Part shown: in pieces, positions 25,777-34,569 of the stretch
Layout: every line of letters begins with the position of its first letter
Numbering within the stretch: the first letter of the stretch is position 1
Source of the DNA: Acidobacteriaceae bacterium
Lineage (GTDB): Bacteria > Acidobacteriota > Terriglobia > Terriglobales > Acidobacteriaceae
Length of the DNA: 39,760 nt
Assembly: GCA_003134815.1 (NCBI GenBank)
Contig: PLCO01000054.1
Location: 1 to 39,760 of the forward strand
Direction of reading: 5' to 3'
Notes under the pieces: generated by a model
What the model saw: only the letters and a program-made list of their open reading frames with translations
Databases searched by the model: none
Told to the model about the DNA's origin: nothing
Program-made: the position numbers and the translations under genes

Positions 25777-26277
25777 ATGATCGCATTTGCTGAAATTCTG
25801 GAAACAATCGCGCACGCGCCAGTGAGGAAGCGCGCGATCACCAATCACGATGTACTCAACGAAGCCCACGCCTACGCCAAGCCAAGCTCGTTTTCGCGCG
25901 GGATGAGGATCGATCTGAACGGCTTGACGATTCTTCTTATCTCGGGCACTGCGTCGATTGACGAGAACGGCGAAAGCGTGCACATCGGCGACTTTCGCGG
26001 GCAGATGCGGCGCACGCTTCAAAATATCACTGGACTGCTGGCCAGCGAAGGCTGCACCTGGCACGATATCGTCCGCACGAGTTGCTATCTGCGCGACATC
26101 GAGCGCGACTACGAGGCCTTCAACGAAGAGCGCACGGAGTTTTTCAATGAGCAGGGACTCGATCCGGTTCCCGCGTCGACGGGCATCCAGGCGATTCTGT
26201 GCCGGCCGGAACTGCTCGTTGAGATTGAGGCGATTGCCATGTTCCGAACGGAAAAGATCGACAGCGGCAAGGAGTAA
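25777..26277 (+). CDS. Rid-family (YjgF/YER057c/UK114) protein lacking the usual arginine
   Basis: The 166-residue protein carries the Rid fold features: LLISGTASID, GDFRGQMRRTLQNI, DIVRTSCYLRDI and VEIEAIAMF. Classical RidA deaminases of 2-aminoacrylate-type imines have a conserved Arg after PA (PARS). Here the segment is PASTGIQ (132-138), so that Arg is absent. It therefore probably belongs to a non-deaminase subgroup, or to the fold shared with chorismate-hydrolysing enzymes, though no chorismatase activity can be claimed. ATG 25777 is preferred over 25738 because GAGGAG at 25763-25768 lies 8 bases upstream. No signal peptide. It sits between exported-protein genes and, with the DAHP synthase, is the other cytoplasmic member of the operon. 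Confidence 0.88.
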   Translation: MIAFAEILETIAHAPVRKRAITNHDVLNEAHAYAKPSSFSRGMRIDLNGLTILLISGTASIDENGESVHIGDFRGQMRRTLQNITGLLASEGCTWHDIVRTSCYLRDIERDYEAFNEERTEFFNEQGLDPVPASTGIQAILCRPELLVEIEAIAMFRTEKIDSGKE

Positions 26278-26281
26278 GATG

Positions 26282-28249
26282 ATGCGCCATGGAATTTTGC
26301 CGATTGCGTTCTGCGCGCTGGCTGTGGGTGCTGCTGTGCCCTTATTGGCGCAGAGTGGCGGCGTATGCGAATGCGGCAAGCATCCGCCGGGACCGCCGCG
26401 CGACCGGACTGTGGCGCCCTACGCCGGTGAGCCGCAGGATTTAAGGCCGTACGCCAAGTTTGAGAAACCGTATTATGAGAACTATCTCGAACCCAACATT
26501 TACACCGGCGCTGGCCGCGATATTCCCGATCCCAAAGACATCACTGAAGTGCGGATCGGATTCCTCGGTCCTCTCGATCCCAGTCCGGACAAAGCAGACG
26601 GCGAGCGCATGCTGCACGGGGCGCAGTTGGCCGTGGAAGAAGCCAACGCGCGCGGCGGCTATGGCGGCAAGCCATTCAAGCTGATGGTGCATAACGACTA
26701 CAACAACTGGCAGGCCAAAGCGGTCTATGGCTCGACCCGCCCAACCGATGAGGGGATCTGGGGTTCGGCGGCGGACGAAGCCGTAAAAATGATTTACGAC
26801 GACCAGGACTGGGCGATCTTCGGGTCGATCAATTCCGAGTCGACTCACATTGTCCTGCGCGTTGCTCTGAAAGCCGAGATTCCAATCGTCAATTGCGCAT
26901 CGACCGATCCCACGATTCCTGAGACCTACATTCCCTGGTACTTCACCGATCTGCAGGATGATCGCGTGCAAGCCTACACCCTGGCTCGTCATATCTACAC
27001 GGAGCTTGGCCTGAAACGGATTGCGTTGCTCAGGGTGAACAACCGCTATGGGCGAATGGCCGTTCCAAAGTTCAAGGGTGCATCTGTCCGCCTGGGCCAC
27101 CCGGTGGTGATCGAACAGAAATTCTTGCCCGGGGACACGGACTTTTCGCGCGAACTCGAGATCATCCGCGATTCACGCGTCGACGGAATTGTGCTGTGGG
27201 CAGATGAAAGCGAGACCGCGGGTATCCTGAAGCAAATGCGCGCGATGGGAATGAAACAGCGCGTCTTCGGCTCGTACCGCACGCTGGGGCCCGATCTGCT
27301 GGCTCAAGCCGGCGCCGACGCCGAGGGCTTCGAAGCTGTTTTTCCATACGACCCAACTCGCAATGACCCGCACTGGCTCGACTTCAATCGCCGCTTCGAC
27401 GCTCGCTTCCATGAGCAGCCGGAGCAATTTGCTTCTCTGGCCTATGACGCCATGAATGCATTGCTCGACTCCATCTGTAAGGCCGGCCTGAATCGCGCAC
27501 GCATTCACGACGCGCTCGCGGACATCGAAGAGTACGACGGCGTGACCGGGCACATGGTCTTCGATCCCAACCAGAAGAATGTCGCGCCGATGTACCTGGG
27601 AACTGTTCTCGATGGAAAGATTGTCTACCGAATCGCATCGATGGAGAAGCAGTCGGCGGCGCAACACGCGGCTGACGTGCAAGGACCGTCTGATGCGCCA
27701 GGGACGCCGTATGCTCGCGTGGGCGAAGATGGGGTGAGCTATGCGGGGCCGCGATCTGCCAATCTCCCGCAGGGACCGGTGCGCGTAATTCTTTTTGGAC
27801 CGAATGCGGCGGAGATTGCGCAGTCGCCAGAGGTTCTGGCAGCACTGCGCGCTGAAATGCCAGCTGGCCGGCAGTGGGTGGCGATGCCAGTGGAGAGCAA
27901 GCAGAATTGGGGAGCAGCCTCATCTCAATTGGTTCACGCCTTGATGGACGAACATGCCCTGGCGATCGTGGCGCTTGATCGGGACGCCGGCCACCTCTCA
28001 GAACAACTGGCATTGAAGTGCTTTGTCCCGGTAGTGGCTTTGAGTGCCGACAAGTCTCTGACTTCAGCCAATGTTCCCTGGATTTTTCGGCTGCCGCCCG
28101 CGGCCACACCGGCTGCGGCACTTCGCTTGTTGCGTCAGGCTGCAGCACGAGCCGGCGTCAACTCGATGAGAGTCAGGGATGAACTGGCGTCAGGGGATGC
28201 GATTGATGGGATGGCCTTTCTGCCGACAGGGGAGCCACGCAGGCAGTAA
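26282..28249 (+). CDS. Orphan ABC-type substrate-binding protein (branched-chain amino acid / Peripla_BP_6 type)
   Basis: The chosen start is ATG 26282, with AAGGAG 7 bases upstream. The ATG at 26279 is also possible. The 655-residue product has a signal peptide ending near PLLAQ and a CECG pair soon after. Residues about 90-450 form a type I periplasmic binding protein (VRIGFLGPLDP, GAQLAVEEANARGG, IFGSINSESTHIVL, VDGIVLWADESETAGI, GFEAVFPYDP). A second, poorly recognisable region of ~180 residues follows. No permease or ATPase gene lies nearby, so it is an orphan. It may serve as sensor or scavenging lid for the cluster, as orphan family members do beside some quinoprotein dehydrogenase operons. 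Last gene of the operon. Confidence 0.88.
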   Translation: MRHGILPIAFCALAVGAAVPLLAQSGGVCECGKHPPGPPRDRTVAPYAGEPQDLRPYAKFEKPYYENYLEPNIYTGAGRDIPDPKDITEVRIGFLGPLDPSPDKADGERMLHGAQLAVEEANARGGYGGKPFKLMVHNDYNNWQAKAVYGSTRPTDEGIWGSAADEAVKMIYDDQDWAIFGSINSESTHIVLRVALKAEIPIVNCASTDPTIPETYIPWYFTDLQDDRVQAYTLARHIYTELGLKRIALLRVNNRYGRMAVPKFKGASVRLGHPVVIEQKFLPGDTDFSRELEIIRDSRVDGIVLWADESETAGILKQMRAMGMKQRVFGSYRTLGPDLLAQAGADAEGFEAVFPYDPTRNDPHWLDFNRRFDARFHEQPEQFASLAYDAMNALLDSICKAGLNRARIHDALADIEEYDGVTGHMVFDPNQKNVAPMYLGTVLDGKIVYRIASMEKQSAAQHAADVQGPSDAPGTPYARVGEDGVSYAGPRSANLPQGPVRVILFGPNAAEIAQSPEVLAALRAEMPAGRQWVAMPVESKQNWGAASSQLVHALMDEHALAIVALDRDAGHLSEQLALKCFVPVVALSADKSLTSANVPWIFRLPPAATPAAALRLLRQAAARAGVNSMRVRDELASGDAIDGMAFLPTGEPRRQ

Positions 28250-28444
28250 CCTGAGCCCATTTCCATTGGTGAAAGAGTGGGGCAGAGTTGATGGTCCTCA
28301 CGATTCGATGGATCGGAGTGATGGCGCCAAACCCGGGAATCGGACGCGCGGAACGGCGCGCCGGCACAGACGCTGTTGATCCTTGTGGATTCCTGGTGCT
28401 TTGACAGACACAAAATTTACTACACCTCAAAAATCAAGATCAGT
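28250..28444. other. Gene-free spacer after the cluster
   Basis: I see no convincing gene or terminator between the stop of the binding-protein gene and the transposase remnant. The sequence CGCGGAACGGCGCGCCGG is GC-rich. Around 28405-28430 it turns AT-rich (AAAATTTACTACACCTC), which could be an old insertion-sequence end. Nothing more can be supported. Confidence 0.35.
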
Positions 28445-28678
28445 TCAAGCCGAATAAACCTCACGGCTCTCCGGTGGTGTAGTTGCCTGAGAACAGTCAG
28501 CAGGGACGAACACAGGTGTGGACTGCCCGGCAAATCTTGTACCCATCCCTTGCCAAAACTCCATCCGGCTTACATCGCGGCCGGCCGCGACCTTGTCCAG
28601 AGCTCGAGCAACCTTCTCGCCGCTGAAGGCCGTGTCAGCATGCAGAGTGAGACACTCCCGTGTGTACTGATCGACACA
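28445..28678 (-). pseudogene. IS3-family transposase (OrfB integrase core) remnant
   Basis: Reading the minus strand from 28678, a 77-residue open stretch begins VDQYTRECLTLHAD and continues SGEKVARALDKVAAGRDVS. This is the hallmark region after the first catalytic Asp (VD.YTREC) of IS3/IS407-type transposases. It loses similarity after about 40 residues and ends in TGA at 28445. The first part of the gene and the later catalytic residues are missing, so it is a decayed fragment. It lies in a gene-free stretch (28250-28822). Confidence 0.7.
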
Positions 28679-28822
28679 CCCTCCTCAACCTTTAAATGCA
28701 AAAGGCGGTGAGGACGTTGACCCGTGGCACCGGCGAGTTGAAACGTGCGATTCTGAATCTATTATGGGCTACAAAGAATTTCCGTCGATGTGCAGCCCGG
28801 CTTCATTCCGGAGCATGGGCCG

Positions 28823-29650
28823 ATGAGACCTTTTCCAAGTGCTCTCGTGGTGGCCTGCGCATTGTATTGCGCAGCGCAGATTCATTCGCAGGGGGAAGCC
28901 ACAGAAACGCCGGAGGCGAACCCCGGTCGCCCGACCGTTGCAACTCCCGCTACTTTGACTCCGGTCGGATATCTTCAATTCGAGAATGGCGCCCTCTATG
29001 CCGTTACATCATCTGAATTCACAAAACAACTAGGAATCAACCAGGTGACGAAGTTGACCGTCACGTCCCGGCTCCAGTTGCTGGTTTTGTCGGGGCCATA
29101 CTCCTATACCAACGGAGCGGCGCAGGACGCCTCAGCAGGGAATCATCCCGGCGATGTCGATGCCGGACTGCAGGTCGTTGTTCTGCCGGGAGAGGGTCTA
29201 AAGCCGACCATCAGCCTGAGCTACTTTCGATTTGTTTACTCTGGTTCCGCACCGGACACTGACATTGGCAGCTTTCGTCGAAGCGCGCTGTTTCTCTTCA
29301 GTGAAGATTTTGGGCGCTTCCACGCAGACCTCAACGGCATTTTCTCGGAACAGGCCGGAAGCGGAGTGCGCCGGGGGCAATTCGGCCAGACTTTGTCGAT
29401 CTCTCATCCGCTTGGGCCGTTCACTGTTTCCGGCGAGCTATGGCACTTTACCCAGCCATTGACGAAAGGGAACGCTGTTGGAAACCTATGGGCGCTTTCC
29501 TACCCTGTTAGGAAAAATCTGGTCGTCGACGCCGGACTGGATCACGGCCTTACTTCTTCCTCAACGCAATGGGAGGGGTTTGCAGGCTTTACTTATTTGC
29601 TTCCGCATCGGCTTTGGGCAGCGCACAAATTAAAGCAAAATAGCAAATGA
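28823..29650 (+). CDS. Outer-membrane beta-barrel-type protein (MetA/phenol-degradation-like)
   Basis: A 275-residue protein starting at ATG 28823 with a signal peptide (MRPFPSALVVACALYCAAQ). The rest is a series of amphipathic beta-strands (VTKLTVTSRLQLLV, ISLSYFRFVYSG, FTVSGELWHFTQ) ending in strands like FAGFTYLLPHRLW. The overall pattern, opening with TLTPVGYLQFENGALYA, resembles the MetA-pathway-of-phenol-degradation family of putative outer-membrane transporters. GGAG at 28810-28813 is a possible ribosome-binding site. Probably not co-transcribed with the preceding operon because of the 570-base gap with the transposase relic. Confidence 0.65.
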   Translation: MRPFPSALVVACALYCAAQIHSQGEATETPEANPGRPTVATPATLTPVGYLQFENGALYAVTSSEFTKQLGINQVTKLTVTSRLQLLVLSGPYSYTNGAAQDASAGNHPGDVDAGLQVVVLPGEGLKPTISLSYFRFVYSGSAPDTDIGSFRRSALFLFSEDFGRFHADLNGIFSEQAGSGVRRGQFGQTLSISHPLGPFTVSGELWHFTQPLTKGNAVGNLWALSYPVRKNLVVDAGLDHGLTSSSTQWEGFAGFTYLLPHRLWAAHKLKQNSK

Positions 29651-29771
29651 AAAGAAGTCGACAAACGAAAAAATTTTAGGTCATGCGACTCAGATCGCCG
29701 GGCAATTCGATCTTTCCTGCGCAGAAAGAACGCGGCGGAGCATACGCCGGAGCGGGCTGCGAGGCGGGGCA

Positions 29772-31286
29772 GTGCTATTCTTTGGTCAAATGTCTGAAAG
29801 GGCTGAAGACGGCCTGAGGAAATTCGCCCAGATCTCCCTTCTCCTGGCCGCCTGCGCATGCCTGGTGTTTTGGCTTTTGCGCGTGGGTCATGCGATCTCC
29901 TTTGTCACTCCCTACATGATCGTGACCACGGGAGGCGAGGAAGTAGCTCTCTTTCCGATCTGGAAGTTCGTCCAGCATCAGGCGGTCTATGCAGATCCGC
30001 ATCAGATTCCTTTTGCATACAGCAATTACAACTGGGGCTTTTATTTCCTTTACGGATGGATCGCCCGCGCTTTCCTTCACCTGCTCAGTCTGGATGCGAT
30101 ATGGATACCGACGATTGGCCGCATCGTCAGCATCTTTTTTGCGTTGCTGACCGGGGGAGTGTTTTATCTGAGCTTGCGGAGGTATGCAAGGGCGGGATTC
30201 TTTGCGGGCCGGCAAACGGCGTGGGCGTGGTTCCTGATCGTTACATTGTCTCCTCTTGTCGGATTTTTTCCCGTCAGCGTACGCCCCGACGTTGGAGCGC
30301 TCGCACTCGAAGCCGCGGGCCTCTATCTGGTTCTGCGATACTTCGACGAACCAAAGATCCGACTCGTTGTTGCAGCAGCGCTCTTGTTTTACGTAGCATG
30401 GGCCTTCAAGCAAACTTCTGTTACGATGCTCGCCGGTTCGGGGCTGTCTCTTGCGCTGTTTCGCCGCTGGCGGGCGTTTGTGACCCTGAGCGGGGTCTGG
30501 TGGTTTCTGGCTGTCGTCACCTTGATCGTGGGCGGACCCATCTACCGGGAGTCTATTCTGCTCTCGCAAAAGAATCTTCCGCTGCAGGTTCATACGGGCT
30601 TCGGAAATGCCTGGATCGCCGGCGAGAGGAACCCGTTTTTGCTGCCGGGTCTCGCTGCAATTCTTTTTGTCTCATGGAGGGTTCGTCGTCTGCTCAGATC
30701 AAAGCCGGTTGAAGCGACGGTGACGCTGACGGTCTTGTTTTCGTTTTGCTTTACGCTGGTTACGTCGAGCAAACTTGGCGCGAGCAGTTACTACTACATG
30801 CCCGCTGCGTGGGCCACGATGCTTGGTGTTGCGCTACTTTGGGAACAAATGAATTCGCGATGGACTCTGATGTGTCTCGCGGCCTGTTCATGGCTCCTGA
30901 TCGCCGGAATTGCGATGGGCCACACTTTCTATGGCGCGGATTACCGGTACACGGATTCGCTCCATCGCGCCGTGGCAGAGAAACTGAGCCACTTGCCGGG
31001 GCCGGTGTTTGTCACCGAGGCTTACTCAGACCTGCCCTGGGTGCAATCCCTGCCGCCCAATTTTGTTTTTGGATTTGAATATGAAGCGGACCACGATGCC
31101 GGAGTTCCATTTGAAGGCGGAGGATGGGAAGACCTGGCGAGGCAAGGATACTTTGGGACGCTGGTAACTTATCGAGACCTCAGCTTCCCGCCCGCTCTGC
31201 TCGAAAAATACCAGTTAGCAGATGAGTATAAGGATGCGAATGAGGACTACAGGTTCTATCGCCGAATCGGCGCCGGGAACCGCTAA
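29772..31286 (+). CDS. Polytopic membrane protein, GT-C glycosyltransferase-like
   Basis: A 504-residue integral membrane protein with about ten hydrophobic helices (for example ISLLLAACACLVFWLLRV, VVAAALLFYVAWAF) and large loops. The first loop (TTGGEEVALFPIWKFVQHQ, AYSNYNWGFYFLYGW) and the late soluble stretch after the last helix are reminiscent of GT-C lipid-linked glycosyltransferases (ArnT/PMT type). The first acidic loop motif is not canonical, so activity is uncertain. GTG 29772 follows a purine-rich AGGCGGGG. ATG 29790 is an alternative. It is visibly less GC-rich than the core genes. The C-terminal 90 residues are probably extracytoplasmic. Confidence 0.7.
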   Translation: MLFFGQMSERAEDGLRKFAQISLLLAACACLVFWLLRVGHAISFVTPYMIVTTGGEEVALFPIWKFVQHQAVYADPHQIPFAYSNYNWGFYFLYGWIARAFLHLLSLDAIWIPTIGRIVSIFFALLTGGVFYLSLRRYARAGFFAGRQTAWAWFLIVTLSPLVGFFPVSVRPDVGALALEAAGLYLVLRYFDEPKIRLVVAAALLFYVAWAFKQTSVTMLAGSGLSLALFRRWRAFVTLSGVWWFLAVVTLIVGGPIYRESILLSQKNLPLQVHTGFGNAWIAGERNPFLLPGLAAILFVSWRVRRLLRSKPVEATVTLTVLFSFCFTLVTSSKLGASSYYYMPAAWATMLGVALLWEQMNSRWTLMCLAACSWLLIAGIAMGHTFYGADYRYTDSLHRAVAEKLSHLPGPVFVTEAYSDLPWVQSLPPNFVFGFEYEADHDAGVPFEGGGWEDLARQGYFGTLVTYRDLSFPPALLEKYQLADEYKDANEDYRFYRRIGAGNR

Positions 31287-31331
31287 GCGTGATCTGCGCG
31301 AGACGGGATTGGCCAAGCGTCAAGCTACGCG

Positions 31332-32711
31332 TCAGGCAATTTCGTAAGGATGCCGCTGATGCCGGGACAGCAGGCTGGCGGCGATGTCATCGCCTTCAAT
31401 CATCTCTGTCTTCGGGTCCCAGTACACAGGGTGATCGGTCTTCATGGCGATCCAGTGCAGCAGGCAGGTGGAACAGGCGCGATGGCCAATCTCTGCCGGC
31501 GCAACAGGGGCTTTTCTTGAATGAATGCAGTCGAGCCAGTTTCCATGCTGATCGTCGGACGTGTAGACGTGATATTCCGCCGGACCAATGACGGAATCGA
31601 GAATCTTCGGGTCGCTGGCGCGGAGCGGAACGATTGCGGGCGCCGGAGAGCCGAAGGAAGATGTCGGCGTGGTTCCAGTATCGCGGCAAACAAAGATCCA
31701 GCCTTTGTCGCCTATCCACTTGATCCCGTTTTCGAATTCGCCTGAGATCGTCATGACCACGCCGTTGGCATAGCGGCCGTAGGTTTTGAATGGGCCGTGG
31801 ACATTCCATAGGCCTTCGGTCGGGAATTCGGCGTGGCCCCAGATTTCGACGGGGCCGGTCAGTTCGGTATTCATCCCCCAGTGCGCCGTGTCGACATGAT
31901 GCGCGCCCCAGCCGGTGATCATTCCCGCTCCGAATTGTTCCAGGCGCAGCCAGCCGGGGCGGTCGTAGCCGGATTGCGGCATGACGCGATCGATAGTGTA
32001 AGGCACATCGGGTGTTGAGCCGAGCCACGCATCGTAGTTGAACCCATCGGGAACGGGCATGGGCTGCGGATTGCCGCCCGCGGGATCGCCGGGAAGGCCG
32101 ATCTCGACGCGCTGCACAGTGCCGATGCGGCCGTTGCGCACCAGTTCAACGGCGCGCGCAAACTGCTTCCAGGAGCGCTGCTGCGAGCCAACCTGCAGAA
32201 TTTGCTTGCTGGCCTGGACGTGATCGACCATGATGCGGCCTTCGCGGATGGTGAGCGACGCAGGCTTTTGCAGATACACATCCTTGCCTGCGGCGACAGC
32301 GGCAACTGCCAGCCTGGCATGCTGATGGTCGGGTGTCGAGATCAGGACGGCGTCGATCTCTTTGTTGGCGAGTAGTTCCCTGTAATCGGAGTAGCCTCTT
32401 GTTCCAATGTAAGGCGCGCCAAGCTTCTTGGTGTACGCATCGTTGACGAACTGCTTGCCGAGCTCGACGCGTTGCGCGCTCAAGTCGCAGACGGCAACGA
32501 TGCGATTGTCGCGGCCGGCAACGCCCGTGAACTGTAAGACGCCGGGCATGTCGTGGGCACGCGAGATGCGACCGGTGCCGATGGCGCCGATGTTGATCCG
32601 GTTGGAGGGCGCAGTGGCGCCGAAGACCGAACTGGGAACGATCGAGGGGAATCCGGCGGCAACGGCGCCGGCAAACGAACTTTGGATGAACTTGCGTCTC
32701 GTGGAATTCAT
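31332..32711 (-). CDS. Tat-exported Gfo/Idh/MocA-family oxidoreductase
   Basis: The 459-residue product starts at ATG 32711 with CAGGAG 8 bases upstream. It has a twin-arginine signal (STRRKFIQSSFAGAVA). The Rossmann domain follows (INIGAIGTGRIS near 40-51; AVCDLSAQRVELGKQ; LISTPDHQHARLA). The lysine in YLQKPAS corresponds to the conserved catalytic EKP lysine, here QKP. The second half is a substrate-binding sheet (GWGAHHVDTAHWGM). Tat export suggests the NAD(P) is bound before translocation. It probably acts on a sugar or sugar derivative; the substrate is unknown. It is divergent from the RNase J gene. Confidence 0.9.
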   Translation of the reverse strand: MNSTRRKFIQSSFAGAVAAGFPSIVPSSVFGATAPSNRINIGAIGTGRISRAHDMPGVLQFTGVAGRDNRIVAVCDLSAQRVELGKQFVNDAYTKKLGAPYIGTRGYSDYRELLANKEIDAVLISTPDHQHARLAVAAVAAGKDVYLQKPASLTIREGRIMVDHVQASKQILQVGSQQRSWKQFARAVELVRNGRIGTVQRVEIGLPGDPAGGNPQPMPVPDGFNYDAWLGSTPDVPYTIDRVMPQSGYDRPGWLRLEQFGAGMITGWGAHHVDTAHWGMNTELTGPVEIWGHAEFPTEGLWNVHGPFKTYGRYANGVVMTISGEFENGIKWIGDKGWIFVCRDTGTTPTSSFGSPAPAIVPLRASDPKILDSVIGPAEYHVYTSDDQHGNWLDCIHSRKAPVAPAEIGHRACSTCLLHWIAMKTDHPVYWDPKTEMIEGDDIAASLLSRHQRHPYEIA

Positions 32712-32871
32712 GGAAGTGGCTCCTGAGCCGTGAAAGCGCAGCGAATCCAATCTACATCAGTAGGGCCGGGGCCGTCAGGGGGCAGTCGATGTTGGGTCTT
32801 GGGGTTTAGTCTTGGGTTCGATTCAGGTCCCATTCGCGCAACGCCAAGAGTGGTAGCATCATAGATGACAG

Positions 32872-34527
32872 ATGCAAACAAAAAAGCTGCAGATCATTCC
32901 CCTGGGGGGCCTTGGCGAGTTCGGCATGAACTGCATGGCCGTGCGCTGGGAAGACGACATCATCGTCATCGACGCGGGCCTGATGTTTCCCGAGACGGAG
33001 TTGTTGGGCGTTGACATTGTTGTGCCCGACATCTCTTACCTGATTGAAAACAAGAAGCATGTACGAGCCATTGTGCTGACCCACGGGCACGAGGATCACA
33101 TCGGCGGCCTGCCGTGGATCCTGAGCGAGCTGAAAGTTCCGGTGTATGCTACCGAGTTCACGCTGGCTTACGTGGAAGACAAGCTGGAAGAGCACCAACT
33201 GCTGGACGAAATTGAGCTGATCGAGATTGAGCCGAAGGTAAAGTTCTCGATCGGCCCCTTCACCATTGAGCCGATCCGCGTGACGCACTCGCTGGTGGAC
33301 TGCGTGGCGCTGGCGGTTGAAACGCCGGTGGGAGTCATCATCCATACCGGCGACTTCAAGATCGATCTGGCGCCGCTGGACGACAAGGCGTTTGACCTGC
33401 ACACCTTTGCCGAGTACGGCAAGCGGGGCGTGCTGGCGTTATTTCAGGACTCGACCAACGTGGAGCGGCCGGGCTACACGCCGAGCGAGCGCGCGGTAAT
33501 TCCCAGGCTGGACGAGATTCTGACGCAGGCGAAGAAGAAGCTGTTCTTCACTTGCTTCTCGTCGTCGATCTATCGCATTCGCATCGCCATGGAGCTGGCG
33601 CGCAAGCACGGACGCAAAGTGGCCGTTGTGGGCCGGTCGATGGTCAACAGCACCGAGATCGCGCAGGATCTGGGGTACATCGATATTCCGCCGGGGCTGA
33701 TGATCAATCCGGGGCAGATTCGCGATTTTCCGCCGGAGCAGATGATGGTGCTGATCAGCGGCACGCAGGGCGAACCGATGAGCGCGCTGAGCCGGGCCGC
33801 CGTGGACAACCACAAACACGCGAAGGTTGAGCCGGGCGATACCGTGGTGCTGAGCTCGAGGATCATTCCGGGGAATGAAAGCGGGATCTTCAGAGTGATC
33901 GATCACCTGAGCCGGCGCGATGCGAATGTAATTTACGACGACGGCCAGCATGGGCTGATCCATGTGAGCGGCCACGGCAGCCAGGAAGAGATGCGGCTGA
34001 TGATCAACCTGGTGAGGCCGAAGTTCTTCATCCCGATTCACGGCGACTACCGTTTTCTGCGGCAACACGCGAAGCTCGCCATGGAGACGGGCGCGGTGGA
34101 ACACGCAATCGTGATTGAAGACGGCGACGTGCTGGAGCTGGATAAGGACGATGCGCGCAAGAAGGATAAAGTGACCGCGGGACGCATTCTCATCGACTCC
34201 GGATCGACGATCGATGTGGTTGAGGATCTGGTGATCCGCGACCGGCGCATTTTGTCAGAAGACGGAGTGGTGCTGGCGGTGATGGCGATCAACAAAAAGA
34301 CGGGCAAAGTGGAGCGCGAGCCTGAAGTGCTGATGCGCGGCTTCGGCGGCGCGGATATTACCGACCAGGCACGCTTGGCGGTGCTGAAGACGCTGGATAG
34401 TTTAAGCGCGGAGCAAAAGTCCGACTACGGCATGGTCACCGAGCGCGTGCGCGTGGAGCTGAAGCGGCTGATCCAGAAGAGCACCGGGCGCAGACCGATG
34501 ATCATGCCGGTGATTCTGGAGATATAG
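32872..34527 (+). CDS. rnj: Ribonuclease J
   Basis: RNase J is a zinc-dependent metallo-beta-lactamase/beta-CASP nuclease with 5'-to-3' exonuclease and endonuclease activity, acting in mRNA turnover and rRNA maturation. The 551-residue product has H71-x-H73-x-D75-H76 (LTHGHEDHIGG), HTGDFKID, FSSSIYRIR, SGTQGEPMSAL and VSGHGSQEE, and the C-terminal dimerisation domain is present. Length matches the family. It starts at ATG 32872. It lacks an obvious operon partner; after its stop comes a short AGGGAAC repeat and then a convergent gene. Confidence 0.96.
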   Translation: MQTKKLQIIPLGGLGEFGMNCMAVRWEDDIIVIDAGLMFPETELLGVDIVVPDISYLIENKKHVRAIVLTHGHEDHIGGLPWILSELKVPVYATEFTLAYVEDKLEEHQLLDEIELIEIEPKVKFSIGPFTIEPIRVTHSLVDCVALAVETPVGVIIHTGDFKIDLAPLDDKAFDLHTFAEYGKRGVLALFQDSTNVERPGYTPSERAVIPRLDEILTQAKKKLFFTCFSSSIYRIRIAMELARKHGRKVAVVGRSMVNSTEIAQDLGYIDIPPGLMINPGQIRDFPPEQMMVLISGTQGEPMSALSRAAVDNHKHAKVEPGDTVVLSSRIIPGNESGIFRVIDHLSRRDANVIYDDGQHGLIHVSGHGSQEEMRLMINLVRPKFFIPIHGDYRFLRQHAKLAMETGAVEHAIVIEDGDVLELDKDDARKKDKVTAGRILIDSGSTIDVVEDLVIRDRRILSEDGVVLAVMAINKKTGKVEREPEVLMRGFGGADITDQARLAVLKTLDSLSAEQKSDYGMVTERVRVELKRLIQKSTGRRPMIMPVILEI

Positions 34528-34566
34528 GGATCAGGGAACAGGGAACAGGGAACAGGGAAAAGGGAA
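34528..34566. repeat. AGGGAAC tandem repeat between rnj and next gene
   Basis: The unit AGGGAAC recurs four to five times (ATCAGGGAACAGGGAACAGG and on, then AAAAGGGA). It lies in the short space between the convergent genes. It resembles the low-complexity units found in the tuf-rplK spacers but has no second inverted arm. Confidence 0.7.
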
Positions 34567-34569
34567 TGG

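Noticed and set aside
25958..26281. N-terminal extension of the binding protein by 107 codons
   Set aside because: It overlaps the Rid gene in another frame. A start at 26282 gives a proper signal peptide and ribosome-binding site.
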